Assembly (NCBI GenBank): GCA_023428515.1
Contig: JAEYXI010000500.1
Span: 1 to 10,134, forward strand
Reading direction: 5' to 3'
Length of the DNA: 10,134 nt
From: Pseudomonadota bacterium
Lineage (GTDB): Bacteria; Pseudomonadota; Alphaproteobacteria; Rhizobiales; Rhizobiaceae
In this document: positions 1 to 5,847 of the stretch, piece after piece
How the letters are laid out: each line of letters begins with the position of its first letter
How positions within the stretch are numbered: the first letter of the stretch is position 1
Notes under the pieces: generated by a model
Told to the model about the DNA's origin: nothing
Databases searched by the model: none
What the model saw: only the letters and a program-made list of their open reading frames with translations
Position numbers and translations under genes: made by a program

Positions 1-3
1 GGT

Positions 4-504
4 ATGGGTGGCGGCCCGTTCGGGCGTCATCGCGGCGGCCCGTTCGGCGGGCGCGGCCCGCGCATGTTCGATCCCGGGGCGCTCCGCCTCGTCGTGCTCG
101 GCCTGATCGCCGAGGAGCCGCGCCACGGCTACGACATCATCAAGGCGCTGGAGGCGAAATTCCAGGGCGCCTACAGCCCGAGCCCCGGCGCCATCTATCC
201 GATGCTGCAGATGCTCGAAGAGGCCGATCTCGTCGTCTCCAGTGCAGAAGGCAACAAGCGCCTCTATTCGATCACCGAGCAGGGCAGGGCCTACCTTGCC
301 GAGCATGCCGAAGAGCTCGCGCGCATCAACGCACAGATCGACGAGGTTTCCGCCGAGGGCGGGGAGATGTCGCTCGGCGAAGAGGTGAGGGAGGTCGCCA
401 AGGCGGTGTTCACGCGGCTCAGGCGCGGCCAGTTCTCGCCCGAGCAGGCGCGCAAGGCGCGCGACATCCTGAGAAAGGCGCGTCGCGACGTCGAGGATCT
501 GTGA
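4..504 (+). CDS. PadR-family transcriptional regulator, YqjI-like (5' end at window edge)
   Basis: DNA-binding repressor of the PadR winged-helix family. After a Gly/Arg-rich head (residues 1-20, two copies of GGPFG) comes the winged helix at about residues 27-97, with ALRLVVLGLI, HGYDIIKALE and SPGAIYPMLQMLEE, the usual PadR recognition region. A charged helical tail (about 100-166) should form the dimerisation arm. The order glycine-rich head, then 'F..GALRLVVL..I...HGY', matches E. coli YqjI, a nickel/iron-responsive repressor whose longer head is rich in His and Cys. Here only one His (residue 9) is visible in the head. The first ATG is at base 4, but the frame is open to base 1 and the codon before it is Gly, so the true head may be longer and lie outside the window. 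No ribosome binding site can be judged. The next gene starts 60 bases downstream on the same strand. Family call is firm; metal response is inference. Confidence 0.85.
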   Translation: MGGGPFGRHRGGPFGGRGPRMFDPGALRLVVLGLIAEEPRHGYDIIKALEAKFQGAYSPSPGAIYPMLQMLEEADLVVSSAEGNKRLYSITEQGRAYLAEHAEELARINAQIDEVSAEGGEMSLGEEVREVAKAVFTRLRRGQFSPEQARKARDILRKARRDVEDL

Positions 505-564
505 TAGGCCTTCGGATAGCGCTTCCGGGAGGAGGCGATATCGCAGGACAGGACAGGGCGGCCC

Positions 565-1017
565 ATGCCGGACAGCAAGCTTGACGAGTGGGATATCGAG
601 CACAGGGGCCTGCGCTCGATATCGTCACCGGAAATCAAGCGGTTCTGGGACGGCTATATCGCCTACCGGAAGGACGCGCCGATCGAGCATGGCAGCCTCT
701 ATTCGCGCTGGCGGCGGGTTGCCGATGATCTCGTGATCTCGCTCTACCTGACCAACAGGAGCGTCGGCCTGTTCGTCAGGGGGCAGCGCGGCGAGCGTTA
801 TCCAACCACGGTGGCTCGGCTGTCAGCCTATGAGCCCGATCTTGGCGATGCGCTTGCCGCCAGCCTCACCGGCTATCCTGGTTGCTGCTATCTCACCAAC
901 TTCCCGCTGCCCGTTACCGATCCGGCAAGCTGGTCCGAGGGCTACGCATGGCTGGAGGAGAGGGAAGAGCACTACCACCGCGTGCTCAGCCACGCGGTAA
1001 TCAATCAGACGGGCTGA
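565..1017 (+). CDS. hypothetical protein, 150 residues
   Basis: I do not recognise this protein with confidence. It is soluble, with no signal peptide or membrane segment. It begins with a polar stretch, then FWDGYIAYRKDAP (about 27-39), an alternating beta-rich middle (DLVISLYLTNRSVGLFVRG, YPTTVARLSAYEP), and ends in an aromatic, acidic helix (YAWLEEREEHYHRVL). The layout loosely recalls the C-terminal part of DUF4268 proteins, where a 'W..WL.E....Y..VL' helix closes the domain; this is a weak guess. The ATG at 565 is supported by AGGG at 555-558, six bases upstream. A much stronger purine run (527-535, GGGAGGAGG) sits about 30 bases upstream with no ATG, GTG or TTG at usable spacing. It may be cotranscribed with the PadR gene. 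It ends seven bases before the end of the convergent bmt gene, with no clear terminator between them. Confidence 0.75.
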   Translation: MPDSKLDEWDIEHRGLRSISSPEIKRFWDGYIAYRKDAPIEHGSLYSRWRRVADDLVISLYLTNRSVGLFVRGQRGERYPTTVARLSAYEPDLGDALAASLTGYPGCCYLTNFPLPVTDPASWSEGYAWLEEREEHYHRVLSHAVINQTG

Positions 1018-1024
1018 GCCCTTC

Positions 1025-2044
1025 TCAGGCGCGCACGCGCCGCCGTTCGCGCCGGCCTTCGCCGCCTTCGCCCGCGCCGCTCTGGTCGGCCGTCTTGTTG
1101 CGCAGCGGGCCGATGCGCGAAACGATCGTCTCGACCGTCGGGCGCTCCGCCTTCACATGCACGTCCAGCGCCTGGCGCATCGCCGCCAGATGCCCAAACG
1201 ACGTTCCGCAGCAGCCGCCAATGATCTTCGCGCCGCCGTCGACCGCCAGCCTGACATAGTCGGACATCAATTCCGGCGTGCCGGAATAATGGATCTCCGT
1301 GCCGCGGAATTCCGGAATGCCGCAATTGCCCTTGACGATGATCGTCGCATCGGGCTTCGCGGCGCTCATGTCGAGCAGCGAGGAAAGAATGTCGGACGCG
1401 CCGACGCCGCAATTGGCGCCGACCGCGACCGCGTTTTCCGTCAGCCCGTCGGCAACGTGGTGCACGTCCTTCGGCGCCAGCCCCATCATGGAGCGGCCGG
1501 CCGTGTCGAAGGAGAAGGTGTAGGTATAGGGCAGGCCGACCCGGATCGCGGCTTCGGCCGCGGCCTTCGCCTCGTCCGGGGCGGACATCGTCTCGATCCA
1601 GGCGATCTCCGCGCCGCCTTCCTTCAGGCCGGCGATCTGCTCTGCGAAGGCGTCGACCGCCTCGTCATAGGTCATGGCGCCGAGCGGCACGAGCAGTTCG
1701 CCGGTCGGGCCGACCGAGCCCGCGACGATCACCTTGCGGCCTGCCTTGTCGGCCACGCCGCGTGCGATTTCGGCGGCGCGCCTGTTCAACTCATGGACTC
1801 GGTCCTGCGCACTGTGCAGCTTCAGCCGCTGGCGTGTGCCGCCGAAGGAGTTGGTGAGGATGATGTCGGCGCCGGCGTCGACGAAATTCTGGTGCAGCGC
1901 CACGATCTTTTCAGGCGCACTTTCGTTCCAGAGCTCCGGCGCTTCGCCGGATTCCAGCCCCATGTTGAAGAGGTTCGTGCCCGTCGCGCCGTCGGCGAGA
2001 AGGACGCCCTTTTCGGCAAGCAGAGCGTCGATGGGATTGGTCAT
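1025..2044 (-). CDS. bmt: betaine-homocysteine S-methyltransferase
   Basis: Cytosolic zinc enzyme that moves a methyl group from glycine betaine to homocysteine, giving dimethylglycine and methionine. The homocysteine S-methyltransferase barrel covers about residues 8-300 of 339. Seen in order: DGATGTNL (18-25), TNSFGGT (64-70), GSVGPTGELL (109-118), GANCG with Cys212, and GGCCGT with Cys278/Cys279; these three Cys are the family's zinc ligands. It closely resembles the bmt product of Sinorhizobium meliloti, which feeds betaine breakdown through dimethylglycine. A low-complexity basic tail (about 320-339, rich in Gly, Glu and Arg) follows the barrel. The ATG at 2044 follows the start of the common motif NPIDALLAEKGVLLADG; only a GGAAAG run about ten bases upstream resembles a ribosome site. 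Promoter and a methionine-type operator lie at 2081-2109. Some enzymes of this family also accept sulfonium methyl donors (thetins), relevant given the DddP-like gene in this window. An S-methylmethionine-dependent role is a less likely alternative. Confidence 0.92.
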   Translation of the reverse strand: MTNPIDALLAEKGVLLADGATGTNLFNMGLESGEAPELWNESAPEKIVALHQNFVDAGADIILTNSFGGTRQRLKLHSAQDRVHELNRRAAEIARGVADKAGRKVIVAGSVGPTGELLVPLGAMTYDEAVDAFAEQIAGLKEGGAEIAWIETMSAPDEAKAAAEAAIRVGLPYTYTFSFDTAGRSMMGLAPKDVHHVADGLTENAVAVGANCGVGASDILSSLLDMSAAKPDATIIVKGNCGIPEFRGTEIHYSGTPELMSDYVRLAVDGGAKIIGGCCGTSFGHLAAMRQALDVHVKAERPTVETIVSRIGPLRNKTADQSGAGEGGEGRRERRRVRA

Positions 2045-2080
2045 GGGAACACGGCTTTCCAGCAGGTGAATTCAGATAAC

Positions 2081-2109
2081 GATATAAAGAAGTCTTTATG
2101 TCAGGTCAA
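2081..2109 (-). promoter_or_regulatory. predicted sigma70-type promoter of bmt
   Basis: On the minus strand TTGACC (2109-2104) and TATATC (2086-2081) are separated by exactly 17 bases. Transcription would start near 2075, leaving a leader of about 30 bases before the bmt ATG at 2044. This gives bmt its own promoter although the DUF1989 gene upstream points the same way. The call rests only on box matches and spacing. Confidence 0.6.
2084..2099. promoter_or_regulatory. ATAAAGA-N2-TCTTTAT operator, SahR/methionine type
   Basis: A perfect 7-base inverted repeat with a 2-base centre (ATAAAGA AG TCTTTAT) lies between the -35 box of bmt and its -10 box, overlapping the latter, about 40 bases before the start codon. 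From memory, ATAAAGA..TCTTTAT palindromes precede methionine-cycle genes (metH, metF, bmt, ahcY) in alphaproteobacteria and are bound by ArsR-family SahR-type repressors that sense S-adenosylhomocysteine. The position fits repression by blocking RNA polymerase. The regulator gene is not in the window. Confidence 0.65.
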
Positions 2110-2129
2110 TGAGACTCTGCGCTCCGGCC

Positions 2130-2744
2130 TCAGGCGGATCGCTCGATCTCCACATCGATCCGCGTGCAGGCATCGCCATTCGTCGGATGGAAGTCGACGG
2201 AGCACGCGGTGACGACGACAACAAGGTCGCGTTCGGCCCGCAGTGTCACATAGCCGCCGGGCGGATTGATCGACGCCAGCACTTCGATCCGCCCGTCGGG
2301 CTGCGGCGGCGAGTTCTGGAACAGGTCGACCGGATCGGGGACGAAGGGAAGGGCCAACCCTTCGTCCGCGAGCGCCGCCAGCATATTGTCGTGGCAGTTT
2401 GGGTGGCCGGGCAGGCCGAAATGCTCGTAGAGGCCTGGATTGCAGGCGGGATACAGCATGTCGTGCGGACCCGGCGAGCCATCTTCCACGAGCGTCAGCA
2501 GGGGCTGCCCTTTGATGCTGTAGAACTGTTCTCCGACCGCCGGAAACAGCCGTTCGGTGATGTCGCGCGTCTGCGAGGTGCTCAGCCAGTCGAGTTCCGG
2601 CTCGGCGACGATCGCCCAGAGGTCGGCGACCTGCTGGCCCTCCGGGTCGATGATGCGGATAGTATCGCCCTCCGCCACGCGGAAGGCGCGGCCGGACTGC
2701 GGCGGAATGGTCGTGCGCTCGGGCTTCGGCAAGGTCGGCTCCAC
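2130..2744 (-). CDS. DUF1989 (urea carboxylase-associated) family protein
   Basis: Single-domain protein of 204 residues covering the whole DUF1989 fold. Visible family marks are GQQVADLWA (36-44), STSQTRD (55-61), PHDMLYPACNP (93-103), HPNCHDN (114-120) and the end motif ACSVDFHPTNG (180-190). The conserved Cys and His (Cys101, His114, Cys117, His118, Cys181) are likely metal ligands. Relatives sit beside urea carboxylase and take part in guanidine or urea-type nitrogen breakdown, but many stand alone with unknown substrate; nothing of that pathway is visible here, so I give no reaction. The start is GTG at 2744, the farthest upstream start possible because an in-frame stop (TAG) lies five codons before it; no good ribosome site is seen. 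It begins 42 bases after the XRE regulator gene ends and is probably in its transcript, which suggests the regulator senses a compound linked to this enzyme. Confidence 0.85.
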   Translation of the reverse strand: MEPTLPKPERTTIPPQSGRAFRVAEGDTIRIIDPEGQQVADLWAIVAEPELDWLSTSQTRDITERLFPAVGEQFYSIKGQPLLTLVEDGSPGPHDMLYPACNPGLYEHFGLPGHPNCHDNMLAALADEGLALPFVPDPVDLFQNSPPQPDGRIEVLASINPPGGYVTLRAERDLVVVVTACSVDFHPTNGDACTRIDVEIERSA

Positions 2745-2786
2745 GCTGCAAAGGCGCTACCGGCATGCCCCAGTTCCGGCTCAATC

Positions 2787-3644
2787 TCAACCGTCGGCCG
2801 AGCCGGGCAGTTGCGCGGCGAGATTGCGGGCGAACGCCGCCGCTTCATGAGCGTTGACGTCGGCGGCGCGGATCAGGTTGTCGAAATGCCTGGTCAGGGT
2901 GCGGATCGGGTCGGTGGCGTTCAGCACCAGATACATGCCGCCGACATAGATCGCCGCACGATATGGCCCGAAGATCGTATAGGGCACGGAATAGCGCAGC
3001 CTGCCGTCGTAGAGGAACAGCCGGAAGGTCGGGTAGAGGTCGTCGAGCAGCTCAGCCATGTGGCTCAGTTGCGCGCGCCGCTCCTTCTCCGGGAAGCCGC
3101 TCCATACGCCTAGCCCTCGCGCAAATATATCGAGCGTGTGGAGCGGCATGCAGACCTCCATGTCGGTCTCGGGACGCCGGTTGTACTCGATGCGGTACTG
3201 CGTCTCGTCGGCCTGCTGCTCGCGGCTGCGATTGGTGATGTCGGCCTCGTAGTCGATCAGCGCCTCGGTGCGCAGCAGATCGGGGATGCCTGCCGGCACG
3301 TAGCGGATTTTCGTTCCCGCGGCCTCGGCATGCCAGCGCGCCAGCAGCGTCCGGTCGAACGCCCCGGAGCCTTCCTCGATCTCCAGGCTCTCGCGGATCT
3401 CGCCGGTCAGGACTTCGTCCTGGCTGAGACCCAGCAGCCAGTCGAGCGACACCCTGTTTTCGGCGGCGATGTTGAGCAGCGTCTCCGCCCGGGGAAGCCT
3501 CGTCGATGCGCCCGAAAGCAGTTGCGAGAGCGCCGAGCGGTCGATCCCCACGGCCGCGGCGAACTCCGACTGGTTCTGGTCCGAGCGTTGCAGCAGGAGT
3601 TTCAGGCGCTCCCGGAAGACATCTGAAAGTCGGCGCTTGTCCAT
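2787..3644 (-). CDS. XRE-family transcriptional regulator with C-terminal sensor-like domain
   Basis: Residues about 10-70 (of 285) form a Cro/CI-type helix-turn-helix: NQSEFAAAVGIDRSALSQLLSG carries the two DNA-reading helices, followed by LPRAETLLNIAAENRVSLDWLLGLS. The remaining ~200 residues are not a simple tail. IRYVPAGIPDLLRTEALIDYE followed by an alpha/beta region recalls the DUF5753-type domain that follows the helix-turn-helix in actinobacterial XRE proteins, suggesting ligand binding; this likeness is by eye. I place the start at the ATG at 3644 (MDKRRLSDVF) because AGGCGAG lies just upstream and the family begins there. An in-frame ATG at 3713 would add 23 residues (ending RNRIQASD) unlike the family. 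A promoter and an inverted repeat at 3727-3773 suggest self-regulation. The DUF1989 gene follows after 42 bases. Confidence 0.85.
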   Translation of the reverse strand: MDKRRLSDVFRERLKLLLQRSDQNQSEFAAAVGIDRSALSQLLSGASTRLPRAETLLNIAAENRVSLDWLLGLSQDEVLTGEIRESLEIEEGSGAFDRTLLARWHAEAAGTKIRYVPAGIPDLLRTEALIDYEADITNRSREQQADETQYRIEYNRRPETDMEVCMPLHTLDIFARGLGVWSGFPEKERRAQLSHMAELLDDLYPTFRLFLYDGRLRYSVPYTIFGPYRAAIYVGGMYLVLNATDPIRTLTRHFDNLIRAADVNAHEAAAFARNLAAQLPGSADG

Positions 3645-3726
3645 ATCACTCGCCTGGATTCGATTTCTGCTGACGGAAAGGAATGCGCGTTCTGGAGGAA
3701 CTCGAATCCCCATGTGTGTTTACAAT

Positions 3727-3755
3727 ATATAACATCTGCAGCCTTTGATGCGCAA
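3727..3755 (-). promoter_or_regulatory. predicted promoter of the XRE regulator gene
   Basis: Reading the minus strand, TTGCGC (3755-3750) and TTATAT (3732-3727) are 17 bases apart, in the AT-rich part of the divergent gap. Transcription would begin near 3720, about 75 bases before the ATG at 3644. The -35 box is a partial match, so this is a moderate call. Confidence 0.45.
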
Positions 3756-3773
3756 AATCTACATTTTGTGCGC
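3750..3773. promoter_or_regulatory. imperfect palindrome over the XRE promoter, candidate operator
   Basis: GCGCAAAAT, four spacer bases, then ATTTTGTGCGC: 16 of 24 positions are symmetric, with perfect GCGCA/TGCGC ends. It covers the -35 box of the predicted XRE promoter, a typical place for a self-repressing XRE protein to bind. It could also serve the desaturase gene on the other side. No experimental motif is known to me. Confidence 0.4.
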
Positions 3774-3800
3774 GTTGTCTCGTTGTGACCGGGCAATGCT

Positions 3801-3820
3801 CCTGACACAATGTTGTCAGG
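3801..3820. promoter_or_regulatory. CCTGACA-N6-TGTCAGG palindrome upstream of the desaturase
   Basis: Perfect 7-base arms around CAATGT; 16 of 20 positions are symmetric. It ends 40 bases before the chosen desaturase start and lies where a weak promoter (TTGTGA at 3783-3788, 17 bases, CACAAT at 3806-3811) would have its -10 box. This fits a dimeric repressor site. The regulator is unknown; the nearby XRE protein or an unlinked TetR/GntR-type protein are options. Confidence 0.45.
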
Positions 3821-3860
3821 AATCGCGAGATTCCGGCGACTGGGGGCAGTGGTCGAGGGC

Positions 3861-4874
3861 ATGCCGAGAAAAAACTGGGGCAAGAGCAGAAAAATCCAGG
3901 CCATCGAATGGCCGACGGTCTTTCTCATCATAGCTTGTTACGCTGCCTGGGTGGGGGCAGCGATCTTTCTCTGGCCATCTTATCCGACAATCGCATTGAT
4001 CGTGCTTGGTGTGCTGCTGGCCATGCAGTCGTCGCTGATGCACGAGGCCGCGCACGGCCACCCGACCCGTAAGGGCTGGCTCAACGAAGCTCTGGTCGGC
4101 TTGCCGATCGGGCTCGTCTATCCCTACCGCCGTTTCAAGGCGCTGCATCTGCGCCACCACGCCGACGAGCGGCTGACCGATCCTTTTGACGATCCGGAAA
4201 GCTATTATCGCGCGCTCTGGCACCACGAAGAGTTGCCCGCGGCGCTGAAGGCCGTGCTGAAGTTCAACAACACGATGATCGGACGCTTCGTCATCGGACC
4301 GCCGCTGGCGACGGTCGGCTTTCTCGCCACCGAGGCCGGGCTGATCGCCGATGGCGATCGGGCCGTGCGCAAGGCGTGGCTGCTGCACGCGATCGGTCTC
4401 GCCATCGTCCTGCCGGTCGTGCAGTTCGGCTTAGGCATCCCGCTGTGGCTCTATGTCCTTGTGCCGGTCTGGCTCGGCCAGTCGATCATCTCGGTGCGCA
4501 CCTTTGCCGAGCACCAGTGGTCGGAGCGGCCGGACGGACGCACCATCATCATCGAGCGCTCGCCGCTTGCCTTCCTGTTCCTCAACAACAATCTGCACCT
4601 CGTGCATCACAAGAGCCCGAACGTCGCCTGGTACAGGCTGCCGAAGCTTTTCCGCGACAAGCGCGAGCAGTGGATCGCCATGAACAACGGTTATGTTTTC
4701 CCGGGCTATTTCGCGCTGCTCAAGGAATATGCCTTCAAGGCGAAGGAGCCGGTGGTGCACCCCGCGCTGCGCCGTGCGCCGGAGCCGGGCCGCGCCTTCC
4801 GTCCGCGCGTCAGGGCGAACAATGTCTCGGGGCTGGGCACCGTGCCGGTCCCCGCCAAGCCGCCGAAGGATTGA
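3861..4874 (+). CDS. membrane fatty acid desaturase-family protein
   Basis: Integral membrane di-iron oxygenase-type protein of 337 residues. The three histidine boxes are complete: HEAAH (61-65, followed by GH), HLRHH (96-100) and HLVHH (246-250), plus the extra His218 in AEHQW common in this class. Hydrophobic segments at about 17-37, 43-60, 143-160, 174-190 and 193-212 fit the usual four-helix membrane core with the boxes facing the cytoplasm. The tail after about 300 is Pro/Arg-rich. The family desaturates or hydroxylates acyl chains; position specificity and even substrate cannot be read. I prefer ATG 3861 (MPRKNWGK) over the in-frame ATG 3810, which falls inside the CCTGACA palindrome and would add 17 atypical residues; neither start has a strong ribosome site. 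The PhnD-like gene follows after 44 bases, likely in the same transcript. Confidence 0.88.
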   Translation: MPRKNWGKSRKIQAIEWPTVFLIIACYAAWVGAAIFLWPSYPTIALIVLGVLLAMQSSLMHEAAHGHPTRKGWLNEALVGLPIGLVYPYRRFKALHLRHHADERLTDPFDDPESYYRALWHHEELPAALKAVLKFNNTMIGRFVIGPPLATVGFLATEAGLIADGDRAVRKAWLLHAIGLAIVLPVVQFGLGIPLWLYVLVPVWLGQSIISVRTFAEHQWSERPDGRTIIIERSPLAFLFLNNNLHLVHHKSPNVAWYRLPKLFRDKREQWIAMNNGYVFPGYFALLKEYAFKAKEPVVHPALRRAPEPGRAFRPRVRANNVSGLGTVPVPAKPPKD

Positions 4875-4918
4875 TCCCGCCGGCTTGCGTTTCTCCGAAT
4901 TGACCCTCAGATGACGCG

Positions 4919-5770
4919 ATGACCTCCATCGCAGCCCTTCCCATGTATGACTGGCCCGAGGCACGCGCCGAGACCGACGCGGAGTGGCAGGGCCTGCGCG
5001 CGCGTCTCGTCGCGGCCGGCATCGACGCGCCGCAAAAGCTCGTGCGTCGCAATGCTGAGCTGCCGGCTGTGCCGGGCGGCATTCTTGACGGCGAGGGCAG
5101 GGCGATCGCGCCAGATCCTGCGGCGCTGCCATCGGACGAACTCGACTTCCCGACTTTGTGGAAGCATCCGGCGCTGCTCTTCGCCCAGACCTGCTGGGGG
5201 CCGATGGAGGAGGGGCTGGAAAAACACGTCACCGTCATTGGCCAGCCAAGTTATGACGGCATCGAGGGCGGGCAGGGCGAGCTCTACTCCAGCCCGATCC
5301 TGATGCGACGCTCTTCACCCTCCCCCTTGCGGGGAGGATCGGCGCACAGCGCCGGGGTGGGGGTGGAGCAGGATAAAGCGCCTGCGGCGGTGCAGGCGCC
5401 TCTGGACGGCCGCGCCATCCTTCCGCTCGGTCTCATGCGCGGCCGGCGTTTCGCCTACAACAGCCTCGATTCCATGTCCGGGATTATTGCGCTGACCCGC
5501 GACCTCGAAGCCGCCGGCGAAAACCTCGCCGTCTTCTCAGAGCGTTTAGAGACCGCGGCGCATCGCGCGTCCATCGTCGCCGTCGCGGAGGGCAGGGCGG
5601 ATGTCTGCGCCGTCGATTGCCGGAGCTGGCACTTGGCGAAGCTGCATGAGCCGCGCGCCGGCGATGTCGAGGTCGTCGGCTGGACCGCACGGCGCAAGGG
5701 CCTGCCCTACATAACCTCTCGCCACACCTCGCCCGATATCGCTGCCCGGCTGAGATCCGCTCTGCGCTGA
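4919..5770 (+). CDS. PhnD/SsuA-like substrate-binding protein with repeat-derived insertion
   Basis: Periplasmic-binding-protein-II fold protein related to the phosphate/phosphonate binders (PhnD family), 283 residues. Typical pieces are IAALPMYDWPEAR (4-16), FAQTCWGPMEEGL (88-100), VTVIGQPSYDG (104-114), FAYNSLDSMSGI (178-189) and the lobe-two motif AHRASIVAVAEGRADVCAVD (214-233). There is no signal peptide or lipobox and no ABC ATPase or permease beside it, so it probably works in the cytosol as a sensor or enzyme rather than in uptake; rhizobia carry many such orphans. Start 4919 fits the family's 'MxxxASLPMYD' opening. Oddity: residues about 132-160 (SSPSPLRGG...) are encoded by a palindromic repeat placed in frame, in the loop between ILMRR and LPLGLMRGRRFAYN; the protein is about 30 residues longer than I would expect. 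The desaturase gene precedes it by 44 bases. The ligand is unknown. Confidence 0.82.
   Translation: MTSIAALPMYDWPEARAETDAEWQGLRARLVAAGIDAPQKLVRRNAELPAVPGGILDGEGRAIAPDPAALPSDELDFPTLWKHPALLFAQTCWGPMEEGLEKHVTVIGQPSYDGIEGGQGELYSSPILMRRSSPSPLRGGSAHSAGVGVEQDKAPAAVQAPLDGRAILPLGLMRGRRFAYNSLDSMSGIIALTRDLEAAGENLAVFSERLETAAHRASIVAVAEGRADVCAVDCRSWHLAKLHEPRAGDVEVVGWTARRKGLPYITSRHTSPDIAARLRSALR
5312..5370 (+). repeat. rhizobial-type palindromic repeat inside a coding sequence
   Basis: This stretch holds CCTCCCC-CTTGC-GGGGAGG (arms 5319-5325 and 5331-5337) followed by CGGCGC-ACA-GCGCCG (arms 5340-5345 and 5349-5354) and a GGGGTGGGGGTGG tail able to pair with the CACCCTCCCCC start. That order (CCTCCCC hairpin, GGCGC hairpin, GGGGTGGGG) is the signature of a short palindromic element spread widely between genes in Rhizobiales and related groups. 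Here it lies inside the PhnD-like gene and keeps the frame open. Edges are approximate; no target duplication is obvious. Confidence 0.7.
5378..5399 (+). repeat. perfect 8-bp inverted repeat just after the palindromic element
   Basis: GCGCCTGC and GCAGGCGC are separated by six bases (GGCGGT). It encodes part of APAAVQAP in the PhnD-like protein. It may be a third arm of the inserted element or chance in GC-rich coding DNA. With the two hairpins before it, about 80 bases of the message can fold almost continuously. Confidence 0.5.
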
Positions 5771-5789
5771 TCACGTCCTCGCGATTGCT

Positions 5790-5814
5790 GCAACCTTAGG
5801 GGGCATCAGGCGTT
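5790..5814 (+). promoter_or_regulatory. possible EcfG (general stress sigma) promoter
   Basis: GCAAC (5790-5794), 16 bases, then CGTT (5811-5814). The alphaproteobacterial stress sigma factor EcfG/RpoE2 uses GGAAC-N16/17-CGTT, so only one base of the -35 core differs. Transcription would start near 5820, just ahead of the small membrane protein gene. One mismatch in a short motif makes this tentative. Confidence 0.3.
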
Positions 5815-5847
5815 ATCGGCGTAATGGAGAGGGGCATGGAGGTTGTC

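Noticed and set aside
535..544. GCGATATCGC perfect palindrome as an operator
   Set aside because: Ten bases is short, it lies after a likely cotranscribed gene, and no promoter boxes surround it.
1018..1024. Terminator between the convergent hypothetical gene and bmt
   Set aside because: The gap is seven bases and neither gene end shows a clear hairpin with a T-run.
1157..2212. Long plus-strand open frame of 351 codons opposite bmt
   Set aside because: It lies antisense to a clearly recognised enzyme, is rich in Arg, Gly, Asp and His as expected from the reverse of GC-rich codons, and shows no family motif.
2109..3113. Plus-strand open frame of 334 codons opposite the DUF1989 and XRE genes
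   Set aside because: It crosses the boundary of two recognised minus-strand genes and has the same antisense-type composition.
3645..3713. Upstream ATG (3713) as the XRE start
   Set aside because: It would lie only about seven bases after the predicted transcription start, with no ribosome site, while 3644 has one and matches the usual opening of the family.
3810..3860. Upstream ATG as the desaturase start
   Set aside because: It falls inside the 20-base palindrome and the probable -10 region, and the added residues do not look like the family's N-terminus.
4431..5132. Minus-strand open frame of 233 codons spanning the desaturase/PhnD-like junction
   Set aside because: It covers the ends of two recognised plus-strand genes and has no recognisable motif.
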